A stretch of DNA of 64,000 nucleotides from Favolaschia claudopus (lineage: Eukaryota > Basidiomycota > Agaricomycetes > Agaricales > Mycenaceae). The stretch spans positions 62,001 through 126,000 of the forward strand of contig JAWWNJ010000078.1 in NCBI GenBank assembly GCA_037176885.1, written 5' to 3'. The notes under the pieces were generated by a model that worked only from the letters and a program-made list of their open reading frames with translations, ran no database searches and was not told where the DNA came from. Below, piece after piece: positions 33,716 to 43,150 of the stretch. How positions within the stretch are numbered: the stretch's first letter is position 1; each line of letters begins with the position of its first letter. Both the position numbers and the translations under genes were made by a program.

Positions 33716-34851
33716 TAGTGCTGGCCATAAATACGATACGATACGAATTTTCCGTATCGTATTCATATTCAAACATATTCTGGAACTCTGAATACGCCAG
33801 TGGCGTATCGTATTTGTAGTGTATTGTATTCATATTCATAGTGACTGAATAGAGCTTATTAGCAGCCGCCAGAAACCCACTTTTCTAATCAAAGAAAATA
33901 ATTCGTTAAACTATTTTCGCTTAGAGTCGGTGCTCCACTTTTTGATGAGTCTCCGATATACAGCCGGATATTTGGGGAGAACGAGGTCGCGTTGTCTGGC
34001 TTTTCAATAAACCTTTCTACGCGGTCGATGACGCACAGATCCACCCCCCCGAGACCATTGCGTATTTATGTGGGGCGGGGCCACTGGAGCCATGATACGC
34101 AATAAGGAGCATTGGGCGAGGTCATTGTTGAGAGTAAAGAGCAGAGCGCTGAGCTGGCAAGCCGCGGTATGTCGGAGTTAGCCGAGACACGCCAATTTAG
34201 GACGTGGGCAAACGGCCCCACCGCGTCCATCAATTTCTCGCTCGATTAAAGAAGGTGAATTACAGGTTCAATCTAAATTTCGGGGCTCTGAAATATGTTT
34301 CCAGGTCGCTGCTAATAAGCTCTAATACGAATATATTATGAATATATTCTCTCACCTGAAACTCACTATAGCTGGCACATTAACCAAGTCAAATAGGTGT
34401 TCAATATGCTCATATTCTGTCCATTCAATGTCCTGAATGACCTGCACCATATAAAAGGTCAAATTTCAACATGGGACGGCTCGGAGACCAAGGATGCCGG
34501 TATGGAATGTCTGTCCGAGATGCCCGAGAGACTGGCCGGATCTATGCCGAATGCCTCGGAAGACCACGGGAGATATTGCTGGGCTGATTGTCGTATTCAG
34601 GGCTGATATAGACCCCGAAAATCTCGGCCGGGAGGCACCGCCGAGGGGCCAAATCACACCGCAGTGGTATTCAAACGTATTCAAATATATTCGAGTATGC
34701 CACGGCCGTATCGTATTCGTATCCATATTCTGGCGTATTCATATTCACCCGTATTCATATTCATTGAAGGGTTCGAGCACCGTATCGTATTCATATTTAT
34801 TTGAATATATTCAAAATATATTTTTTCGTATCGTATTTATGGCCAGCACTA
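33716..34851. mobile_element. hAT-like non-autonomous element with 8-bp target duplication
   Basis: The TIRs begin TAGTGCTGGCCATAAATACG and match over about 25 bp. The flanks carry the identical octamer GAAAAGGA (33708-33715, 34852-34859). Both subterminal zones are packed with CGTATCGTATT and ATTCATATTC words. These features fit a hAT MITE. It is itself interrupted by the segment 33852-34322. No transposase was found. Confidence 0.88.
33852..34322. mobile_element. Nested TIR element inside the hAT-like element
   Basis: Ends are inverted (GAGCTTATTAGCAGC and its complement) and bounded by TA on both sides (33850-33851, 34323-34324). 471 bp, non-coding. Its position in the middle of the hAT-like repeats shows it arrived later. 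Confidence 0.7.
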
Positions 34852-35020
34852 GAAAAGGACAAAAAAAATATTTCAGATGCATTGAATTTCAATCCGAAGA
34901 GAAGAGGCCACCAGAGAAATTGATAGGTAGCAAGCAGACAGAGTTGCGCTCTATTTGAGTCACTCGAGATTACGCAGAGAGAGATCAGGAGAGAGCGCGG
35001 TGCGGATGATTGGTTTGCTA

Positions 35021-35462
35021 AGATAGGCCGCATCCATAGACAGCTAGCTGTGACCGTGACTGGTCACAAATGCCTAGTTTTCGACCACTTTGTTTATATC
35101 TCCACATTGAGGGCGTAAATGAAAAATCTGTTCCGTCAATCGATGTACAGATAGTCTGGCTAGGTTCTCCCAAAATTTCAAGGTGATTCAGGCTGTATCC
35201 AAGAAGGAGATAGATTTTTAGTCCGGCTGCTCACAAAATTGGGGTTTTACAAGATCCCCCATCAAAATTCTATCTCCTCCCTCAAAACTACCTTAACTAC
35301 TTTATAATTTGAAGAGAATCCAGCCAGATTACCTCCCTATTGATTGACGGAACAGATTTCTTATTTTCTTCTCCGTTGTCGAGATATGAGGGAGATGGTC
35401 GAAAATTAGGCTTTTGTGACCAATCACGGTCACAGCTAGCTGTCTATGGATGCGGCCTATCT
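35021..35462. mobile_element. MITE with long TIRs and TA duplication
   Basis: 442 bp between TA (35019-35020, 35463-35464). The TIRs pair over about 60 bp starting AGATAGGCCGCATCCATAG, with CAGCTAGCTGTGACCGTGA inside. The interior holds ATCTATCTCC-type inverted segments. It is non-coding. Confidence 0.8.
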
Positions 35463-35464
35463 TA

Positions 35465-36064
35465 GCGAAGATACTAAGATTTGCGGTGCGAAGATCAATT
35501 GAAAAAATGTATGACATTGAGCGAATTTCTCGGGGTTTCGTGGATAGCACAGAGTAAGACCAGGCCTCTGACACGTCCATCGAGAGCGACTACTGCGAAG
35601 GACTCGGTAGAGACTCCAGAGATACTTGGGGGGGTGACGAGAGACCAACGAGAGACAAGAAGAAGCAGCTGATGTTTGACATTGTTTGCCATCAGCACTG
35701 ATGTCGAACAAAACATAACACATTCTGAACGTTGTTGCCAGCATTCCAGACAGCTGGGGCGTAGGGTTTACCATGTCCATTTCATTTTGAATGCAATATG
35801 GAATGCTATCGTACAGGTGGCCAGTCTTATTCTATGGGCCTGCGTGAATCCTCAAGTTGCAATTGACCGTTCCCGACGTTCCGAACACGTCATCTCAACC
35901 AGTCATTTTAGCTACTTCTGTGGGAAGCTCGGAAACACATCCTGTATCTCTATACTGTGTATCCGTTTGCACATAATCGCTCACAGTCATCGGGAGTTTC
36001 TCCTTACTCAGACGGCTAAAATCACAGTTATTTTCTCCGTCGACGTTCAAGGCAACACGAAAGT
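35465..36064. other. No recognisable gene
   Basis: Nothing assignable beyond short open frames. Confidence 0.35.
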
Positions 36065-36770
36065 TTAAGCCGAAAAACCAAGTTTCGATGTCATTCTGAT
36101 TACAGCTTCACAATAAACTTCAATCCCCCAGTTTCCGTCATCTCGGTCGCAGGCGAAGTCCCCAAGAAGCTCCGCAGCTGCAGTGAGATCCTCATCTCCG
36201 TTCACCAAGATTCCACCTGCCCTCTCAGCTTCAGTCCCAGTCGGTTGCTCTGTTAGCTCGACCGGTTCGTCGGGATTTGCTGGAGGAAGAGGAGCATCGC
36301 CATCAAACCCATACAATGGATCGGATGCAATCAAGTCGTCCCCGGGATCGCAGTTCGGCTGAGCTCGTAGATAGCAATAGGAGTTTTGTCATGCTGTGTG
36401 CGCATGCGGTGGTGGTTCCACGCGTCGCGGGCACGGTCGAGAGCGGCCTGGATTCGGCGTTGGAAGACCAAGAAGAGGCAAGTCGAGTGGATGGGGTTCT
36501 CCATGTCGAGCAGGTCGTTTTTCTCGAGGTAGTCGAAAATCTGTCGGAACGTTTCCAGCGCATCCTTGCGGACATCGCGCCACAGACGTTCAATTCGAAC
36601 ATTGTGCCGTGAACTATAGTCAAAATTCAGTTTATCGCCGCCAACTACGGGGTAAGCGTAAGCGAATTCAGGCTTACCGGCCTCGTAGATAGGCTCTATG
36701 AGGCATTCCCCAATATAAAATCATGAGACGCTCCACCTCGTTGTTTTCCGTCCCAAAGTCGCCGCGCATG
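36065..36770 (-). pseudogene. Integrase-core (rve-like) gene, 3' part, split by the LTR element
   Basis: Reading continues from the 40168-40390 half across the insertion with MRGDFGTENNEVERLMI, then LYWGMPHRAYLRGR. A 64-bp intron (36614-36677, GTAAGC..CTATAG) joins exactly to SRHNVRIERLWRDVRKDALE, followed by FRQIFDYLEKNDLLDMENPI and WNHHRMRTQHDKTPIAIYEL. The HN.RIERLWRDV and GDFGTEN motifs mark the integrase-core-like family common in agaricomycetes and some animals. The G(D)FGTEN aspartate and the RIERLW region are typical catalytic surroundings. A 1-nt shift near 36345 separates the acidic C-terminus (DDLIASDPLYGFDGDAPLPP) ending at 36065. Confidence 0.75.
36614..36677 (-). other. Intron in the integrase-core pseudogene
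   Basis: 64 bp with GT..AG borders, phase 2. Removal yields YLRGRSRHNVRIERLW without interruption, the sequence expected for the family. Confidence 0.8.
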
Positions 36771-36972
36771 TGTGACGGAAGCGAGAGGGAGTCGAGTTCC
36801 GGCACAAGGGGATCAACAAAGAACTGGTGTAAGTACTAAATTGACCAAGGGAAAAGCTACTACGACAAGAACTAAACTACTTATACAGGAAGATCGAGGC
36901 TGTGTCCGTGGAGTCATGGGGACGACACGGGCAGTTCTCGCCGTGAGCGGATGCGAACGCCGATCCGTCACA
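36771..36972 (-). repeat. 3' LTR of the gag-only Ty3-type element
   Basis: 202 bp, identical to 39966-40167. On the element strand it reads TGTGACGGATCGGCG..CCGTCACA and includes a TATA-like TGTATAAG. The tip resembles the TRIM LTR at 47691-48063. Confidence 0.95.
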
Positions 36973-37192
36973 TCCGCCCTCCAGATCGTCGACCACGACG
37001 AGCTCAATCTTCATACAAAAATCAATAAATCTTGTTCAAAATCAATTCAACGTTCTTCGAAAAATCAAAATCAAACCATTTGGGTATCCTCGCCCTCCTC
37101 GACGAACATTTCGATGTCGAGGGAGGAAATCGTGCGAATTTAGAAGTGTTCAAGAACTTCCGTGCTCTCCAACAGAGCATCGCGATCATCTT

Positions 37193-38518
37193 TCAGCGCG
37201 AAATCAACCGCATGGGATGCAAAACCGGGAGGCTTTCCTTTGAAACCATCGTGTTGAGTTCAGGACAGTTACGAGAAAGGTGACCCTGTACACCACAGTT
37301 AAAGCATAAACCTGCGGCAAGCAACTCGTTTCGTTTCTTAACCGAAAGATGCTTGCCGCTGTCGCGAGATTTCGACGCAGTCGTTGAAGGTTCAGGTTCA
37401 GCACTGGAAACCGAGATAACGCGCCCTCCAGTACGACGTTTCCCGTTCGAATCTGAGTCTAGTTTTTGGTCATCGGGCTTGGATTGAATCTTACTCAATC
37501 CAGCCATATCAAGTTCATCGTTATCGTCGTCAACCTTGACGAAAATTTCAGCGCTTTCAGCACCAGCAGTGACTTCAGCCCAAGAGGAGGTTTCCGGATC
37601 GAGTTTATCCCGGAACATTTCCTTGCGTATGTCGGCGTTGAGGCTCCGCCAGAACATTACAACCTTCTCCTGGTTGGCTTCAAGACCAATGGTGTTGTAT
37701 ATCCGCTCCCATTCGGCCTTGTGAATCAACACTGACTTGGTGCCTTGAAGGCAAGAACGCAATCGAGTGCGTTGCTTCTCACGGAAGTTCACAGGAAAAC
37801 AAAAATTGAATAAACCCCCAAAAAACTCACTCAGAGTCCAGACATGCTCGTCATTCTCAACCTTGCTGTTGTAGAATTTGAGTGCACGAGCCGTCAAGTA
37901 GTACGACAAGTAAAAGACTCGTTGATCAGTCGGGACTTTGCCGAGTTGAACATAATTCGATCCTTCCTTGACGAATCGATGGAATGCAATGGCATCCGGT
38001 GAGCCATCATATTCCTTTGGAGGAATAGGCTTCAAAATCATTTTATTCTTCCTGTGAGAACTCCGTTTCTTCCTAGAGGAACGGCGCTTGCGACGATGAC
38101 GTGACGGGTATGACCTCCCGGAACCTGACCCATCCGAGGGCTCAGAGTCTGAGCTCGACGAATCAGATGGGTCGGATGGGGTGGGTGAACCATCTACGCG
38201 CTCGGCATTGCGCAGAGTACGCTCTATAAAGCTGCCTGGCGCGACGCGCACAGCAGGAGTGGGATCTGGACGGAATCCGCGAGTTCCTTGATCCGCACTA
38301 ATCTGTCGATCAATGCTGTCTTTGACAGCAGTCTGTGCCTTGGTTAAGTTAACCTTTGGCGTTATCGTCCGAGAACGTTGCAAGCTGCTGATCTGCGCTT
38401 GCAGGTCAGCAATCTTCTCATCTACACTCTGGCCAGAGTTAATTGAATTTTTCATCGGCTTGAGCAATGACCTCGGGGTTCGGGGTTCGGTCCGTTCAGA
38501 AGCCAAGGTGATTGGCAT
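37193..38518 (-). CDS. Ty3/gypsy-type Gag with CCHC zinc knuckle
   Basis: The 441-codon frame starts with ATG (MPITLASERTEPRTPRSL) at 38518. Features in order: a Ser/Asp-rich segment and an Arg/Lys-rich patch (RHRRKRRSSRKKRSSHRKNK, about residues 140-160), a capsid-like helical domain (DGSPDAIAFHRFVKEGSNYV, WERIYNTIGLEANQEKVVMF), and near the C-terminus the knuckle CFNCGVQGHLSRNC (CX2CX4HX4C). It is uninterrupted in contrast to the older gypsy copies nearby. The frame stops shortly after the knuckle, where pol would normally follow; only about 220 bp remain before the LTR. It probably binds and packages the element RNA. Confidence 0.92.
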   Translation of the reverse strand: MPITLASERTEPRTPRSLLKPMKNSINSGQSVDEKIADLQAQISSLQRSRTITPKVNLTKAQTAVKDSIDRQISADQGTRGFRPDPTPAVRVAPGSFIERTLRNAERVDGSPTPSDPSDSSSSDSEPSDGSGSGRSYPSRHRRKRRSSRKKRSSHRKNKMILKPIPPKEYDGSPDAIAFHRFVKEGSNYVQLGKVPTDQRVFYLSYYLTARALKFYNSKVENDEHVWTLSEFFGGLFNFCFPVNFREKQRTRLRSCLQGTKSVLIHKAEWERIYNTIGLEANQEKVVMFWRSLNADIRKEMFRDKLDPETSSWAEVTAGAESAEIFVKVDDDNDELDMAGLSKIQSKPDDQKLDSDSNGKRRTGGRVISVSSAEPEPSTTASKSRDSGKHLSVKKRNELLAAGLCFNCGVQGHLSRNCPELNTMVSKESLPVLHPMRLISR

Positions 38519-38645
38519 TTGAACAAAGAACCCGGGTGGCGGTGAAAGCTGTGAAAGCTGTTCTTCTTTGACAGCACGGCGAATTTCGGCGAAATTCTCA
38601 AGAGCGGTTCTTTAGGACCTCTGTTCATCCCCCGAAATGCCAGAT

Positions 38646-38980
38646 CCCGGTTCGGACAAATTTTGGTGGGGAGAACCCGCGAAGCCTAGATGCCGTTCGG
38701 ACAAAATTTGGTGAGGTGGGGGCAGTCTACCTAGATCCGTTTCGGACAAAATCTGCCCGTTGGTGGTTGCCGAGTCGGCAGGCGCTCAGTAAAAACGCCA
38801 AAGTTTTGGAATTCGGCGCAAAATCAGCTCGATTTCCCCCAAAGTCGGAAGGTTTTTGATGGCTACACGTCCTTACACGTCCAAACTTGCCCATTTCGGC
38901 AGCTTACGGCAGCGTCGGCTACATCCGGTTCGGACAAAAACCGCCCAATTTGCCCTCAAAACGGTTCGGACAAAAATTGC
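38646..38980 (-). repeat. Five copies of TTCGGACAAA in the spacer of the LTR element
   Basis: The word TTCGGACAAA (plus strand) occurs at about 38651, 38696, 38741, 38929 and 38964, often inside a longer GGTTCGGACAAAAATTTGG-like context. It lies between the two gag-region ORFs. Possible roles are RNA packaging or splicing signals, or a decayed minisatellite. Confidence 0.6.
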
Positions 38981-39177
38981 GGGTTTTGGCCGGTTGGGGA
39001 TCTAGCCTCCATAAGGATAAACAGAGGTCCTGGTTCTTTGCGCGTCGATATCGCGCTCAGAGAAATCTCCCGAGATGTTAGCTGCACCCCAGTTGCGAGG
39101 GTCAGCACCTTTACCTTTCTGGCGGGAGGTTCCAACACCAGAAGGTATGGCCGGACTGACAATAGTTTCAGGCACAT

Positions 39178-39870
39178 TCACTGCACTGCCGATCTATCAT
39201 CAATATCTATCAAGTTCGTGTTCTCATCAACGGGCGGGATCTCACGCGGGATAATTACCCCGCGCCCCGACGCAGCAGCCAAAGCTTCCTGGGCCAAAGC
39301 TTGGTGTCGGCGAGCAACACTCACAAGCTCGTCAACACTCATACTCTGAATCGCACGCGATACGGTGGATGTGGAACGAGAGATAACATCATTTACTACG
39401 GTACGAGAACCCATAGTATTCTGACGACGGGGCGTTGCCATGTGAGACATAGCAACACCCTCGTCGAGCATCCCCCAATCCACGGCAGAGGTCAATACGG
39501 GCCCATAGAGCTCGGTATGCGTCGAGGGTATCGACGATGAGGTCCCGTTGCCCAGAGGCAACGGTTCGACGCCCGAAGGCGAAGCGGTCTCACCACCCGA
39601 AGGTGATGGGGTCTCGCCGCCCGAAGGCAGCGGTGTATCTACACGAGGTGATGGTCGTCCACCCGAGACCGCCTGACTGTAGGAGAAGTCAGGGGAAACG
39701 GGGCGTGATTTTGTCGAGGAGACACGACTCTTCGGTCGGGGAGTCCCAGAGCGCGGACTCGCGGTGTTGGCAGCACTAGCAGGTCTTCCAGTCGACGCAG
39801 GCAGTTCAAAGACGGCTTGGTGAGCGTGAGAGCGAAGCGGGTAACGAGCGCGGCCAACGGTATCAGTCAT
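39178..39870 (-). CDS. N-terminal ORF of the gag-only LTR element
   Basis: From ATG at 39870 (MTDTVGRARYPLRSHAHQAV) the frame runs 230 codons to a TGA. It is rich in Pro, Ser and Thr, with a short tandem of PSGGET-type repeats (PLPSGGETPSPSGGETASPS), then a helical segment (SMSVDELVSVARRHQALAQE). No named domain is seen. Its place between the 5' LTR and gag fits a matrix-like or leader gag segment of agaricomycete Ty3 elements. It may be spliced or frameshifted to the main gag, which lies 660 bp downstream. Confidence 0.65.
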   Translation of the reverse strand: MTDTVGRARYPLRSHAHQAVFELPASTGRPASAANTASPRSGTPRPKSRVSSTKSRPVSPDFSYSQAVSGGRPSPRVDTPLPSGGETPSPSGGETASPSGVEPLPLGNGTSSSIPSTHTELYGPVLTSAVDWGMLDEGVAMSHMATPRRQNTMGSRTVVNDVISRSTSTVSRAIQSMSVDELVSVARRHQALAQEALAAASGRGVIIPREIPPVDENTNLIDIDDRSAVQ

Positions 39871-39965
39871 CGGGGGCGATGTCGAGCTCAGAGGGTCAGA
39901 GGAAGTCGGGGGCAAGCGTAGTCAAGAGCGTCGACGGATCTAGAGACTTGGTCCAGTTCAAAAGA

Positions 39966-40167
39966 TGTGACGGAAGCGAGAGGGAGTCGAGTTCCGGCAC
40001 AAGGGGATCAACAAAGAACTGGTGTAAGTACTAAATTGACCAAGGGAAAAGCTACTACGACAAGAACTAAACTACTTATACAGGAAGATCGAGGCTGTGT
40101 CCGTGGAGTCATGGGGACGACACGGGCAGTTCTCGCCGTGAGCGGATGCGAACGCCGATCCGTCACA
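39966..40167 (-). repeat. 5' LTR of the gag-only Ty3-type element
   Basis: 202 bp, identical to 36771-36972, with GCATG immediately outside. The sequence that follows on the element strand is TCTTTTGAACTGGACCAAG. A primer-binding site starting TGGACCAAG is possible but unproven. Confidence 0.95.
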
Positions 40168-40390
40168 GCATGCGCCTCGGCCAGCCAAATACAGCGACTG
40201 CTGCCTGAAACAAATTTGCGACAGTCATCTTCCGCTTGTTAGAGCAGCAAGCAAGGTAAATGATGAGACGAGAATGTCCATCAACGCATCCATGAACATA
40301 GACCCTATCACAGTGCCCCCCACACGGTTGGTGCCTGCCATGAAGCAGAAATTGAGTATGCTGATCCCATGATAGCATCACAATGGCCCC
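40168..40390 (-). pseudogene. Integrase-core (rve-like) gene, part upstream of the LTR insertion
   Basis: On the minus strand YVHGCVDGHSRLIIYLACCS and MTVANLFQAAVAVFGWPRRM precede the insertion site. These match the first catalytic block (HG.VDG.SR) of the integrase-core family whose later blocks lie at 36065-36770. Further upstream (40290-40440) the frame is less clear and an intron ending ..GTGATAG may occur just before VYVHG. The true start was not found. Confidence 0.65.
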
Positions 40391-42797
40391 CCAAATTCTG
40401 CATCGCTAGGATGAAGAGATTCCCACCAAGGAGGAAAAAAAGTTGGCCAGCTTAATTGGAGAATGCGGCAGGATGCTCTGCATCAATGGCTGCCGCAATG
40501 GCATGCTGCCTATCCGCAGCTGGCAGCCAGGGCGGACTAGCAGAGCTACCCAAGGAGGTGTTCATCTGTAGACTCTGGACTGCGCCTGCAGTGCGCCCTG
40601 GCTAAGCTCCAGATCTGTGTTCCACAGAGATCCTTGGGCCAGCCTCTATTGCTCTCGTCTGGCAAGAGGTATGAGCTATGGTGCATCCCAAACGCTAGGC
40701 TCTGCTAACGCTCTGCCTGCTGCGAGGCACGGACTCGGGGTATGCACGCTTGAGGGAATAGCAGAGCTTATGGAGGCCTAGCCTCTAGTGCATAGACTCT
40801 GCAATATCGCCCTAGCAATGCTCCGGGTCTTCCCTCAAGGCAGAACCCTGTAGCTGTTTAGGCCAGCCTGTATTGCTCCTGTCTGGCACGTAGGGTATGT
40901 CGAGTGCATCCCGGCGCTATATTGAGCTAATGCTCGAGCGGCCTCTGAGTCTACGCTATGCATAGACTCAGGGTATGCACTCCCTATACATCCCCTACAG
41001 CCCCCCACTTTTTCTTCGTGTAGTCCATGCAAAGACGGCTGAGCATGGATCTGCGCGTTGAGAAATTATCACTCCGTGTTGGTAGGTTTAGGGAGGAAAA
41101 TTTTTTAGGAGGAGATGTGGGTGACGTTGAGAAGCAGGAGAATGTGCTGGCCATAATCTGGGTCCAGCGGCAAGCGAAGACAAAACGGGTGGCGAGGTCT
41201 CAGGCTGGATGAGGAAAGGGATACGGGAATGGGTTTAAGATGCAGCATGACGGGCAGATAAGTCGAAAGGGTGAAGCTGGAACGTGGTGGCCTAGGCGAA
41301 TGAAGTGCGTTGAGAAGCATATGACATAATTGGCCATCGAGATTGTGGCCGCCGGTAGGTAAGTAAATAGGTAGATAGATTTGAAAGAGACGGCATAACG
41401 GAGAGAGTAGACACAGGACGTAGCGACTAGCGCACAGACCCATGGCAGATAGTGTTGCATCCGCAGCTTCTGCTTGGGGTAGGATGAAGCCGCAGGCGCA
41501 AATCCTTGACTTCGACTCCTTCGGAAGTCAAGGAAACACTAGGTGTAGACCAGCAGCGGACCGACCGCGCTCAGTGTGAATAAGGGATCGACTTGAATCT
41601 TGCAAGTGACCCCAGGAATGTCGTGGAAGCACGGCCTCCTCGTATGAAGCATGTTTAAGATGTGCCACACATTACGAGTTCCAGACGCGGTGACTCGTAA
41701 ACGAGTGAGCACCGAAATGGGAGTTTGAAAGGTACCAGCGTCGAGGCCGGAAATGTTCCATGCTCAACGGCGTAGGACACGGTCAAAGAATCCGTCCTCG
41801 AGACGCGAGGCAATTGATTTTCCTTCATGGTGTTGTCGCTCTCCATCCACAGCCCCCCAGCGACAGCGATGAAGGAGAAGAAAAAATTCAAATTCAAATC
41901 CAAAACGCAAATCCCAGCAGCGTTTCAAACGCGCTCGCAGCCCAATAACGTCGGATATAAGTCGACATACGTCGCGGGAAGCGTCGTCTCGACGAACATG
42001 GGTCATGCGGAGATGAATAGCAGCGGAGCAGCTCAGCGCACCACGTGTACGCAGCGCTCCAGAGCGATGCAGGAGAAATATTCGGGACCGAAACCCGGCC
42101 TCAGCAGCGTTCCCCAACGCGCTCGAGGTTTGAAATAAAGGACCAGCGCCTGAATGCACAGTAGCAGCACCCCCTTGAATCTTCCAGAAATCCTGAAGAG
42201 GAAAGCGAGGCTCGCTCGGGGAAGGAAAATCTTCAAGACAGAGAGTCGACACAGTGAAACGAGACAGCCGAGAGACGTCGTATGCTATTCCAGGTGGGAA
42301 TGAGGAGACACGGACAACAAAAAGGTGACGGCTAGCAGCCCTGACGGCGTATGAGATGTCCTTGGAACCTCCACCCGCTCATCGACCTGAGGTTCTGCGG
42401 ACGTTCCGGAAAATGAGCTTCCCTGGACATCGCCAATTATTGTTCCGGGGAGATCAGGCCTCGGACATCATTTCCACATCCTGTCAAAATGGTGGTGTAA
42501 CGGTCCATTTTGCGTTTCAGTCATACAGATTGGTACAGTAGCTTCGACTTCGAACTGAGATACTGATATTTCTATCGACATCCGAGGGGGTCAAGCGATG
42601 AATTAGAGGACAGAACCTCGGGAAGGACTCGAGAGGACTTGACCGAAATGTATTGGCTACCTATTGTACGAAACTGCCTGGATCTTATACCACACGCTTC
42701 ACACACAACTTCGCACCTTTCTCCCCTTTCCCGTTGAGCGGTAGTAGCGTCGTGGCAAGCCGAAGACGGAAAGGCCCATCCTCGTTCTCAGAAGTCG
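40391..42797. other. No recognisable gene apart from a tandem duplication
   Basis: A minus-strand frame at 42252-41764 (162 codons) shows no domain. Short A-rich coding-like words near 41885 are low complexity. The tandem repeat at about 40570-40983 is listed separately. Confidence 0.35.
40570..40983. repeat. Two tandem units of about 229 bp
   Basis: Similar blocks recur in the same order: GCCAGCCTCTATTGCTC at about 40633 and GCCAGCCTGTATTGCTC at about 40862, each followed by GTCTGGCA and GTGCATCCC, and each unit ending in GGGTATGCAC. Copies are clearly diverged. It could be a relic satellite or an inner-repeat MITE. Confidence 0.6.
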
Positions 42798-43150
42798 CAT
42801 AGAAATCAAGATTTTCCGGCGCTTTTGTGGGAGCTACAGACGCTCTGGAGAGCTTGTCTTTGGGGAACAGAGTCTCAGATACATGGTGAGTCTCTCTCTT
42901 TTCTCTCTTTTTCTCTCTCTTTTTTTGCAACTTGAAAACTTGAATTCTCTCGGCTCTCCACAGACATAATTCATAAGCCCTTAATTCTCAAGGGCAGTTA
43001 AGGTCTTAATCCGAAATTCCCACGGCCGTCGGCAGTGCAGGCGTCACTCCCGATGAGTCCCACATCATCCTCGCGAAGCACCGGCGACGATTCTCACGTA
43101 CTCGCAGCGGTGATTTTGCACATTAGCCCTCGAGATCGCTGAAACAAACA
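42798..43150 (-). repeat. Duplicated segment, interrupted copy, left part
   Basis: The reverse complement matches 442-97 at the window start, including the pyrimidine/purine run TTTTCTCTCTTTTTCTCTC and the CGCTGCGAGTACGTGAG block. It ends at GAAACAAACA where the DIRS-like insert begins. Confidence 0.85.

Larger units (their letters stand above)
36771..40167 (-). mobile_element. Young non-autonomous Ty3/gypsy-type LTR element encoding gag only
   Basis: Identical 202-bp LTRs (36771-36972, 39966-40167) bound a 3397-bp element with the 5-bp duplication GCATG (36766-36770, 40168-40172). Joining the flanks through one GCATG restores the integrase-core frame GWPRRMRGDFG, a direct empty-site proof. 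GGAGGGCGGA (36973-36982, minus strand) is the polypurine tract. Inside are an N-terminal ORF (39870-39178), a repeat-containing spacer and a gag with zinc knuckle (38518-37193). There is no protease, RT, RNase H or integrase. Identical LTRs indicate a recent insertion that relied on enzymes from a related full-length element. Confidence 0.95.

Noticed and set aside
38646..38980. CRISPR-like spaced repeats
   Set aside because: Only five short, irregularly spaced words inside a eukaryotic retroelement; no spacer regularity and no cas genes.
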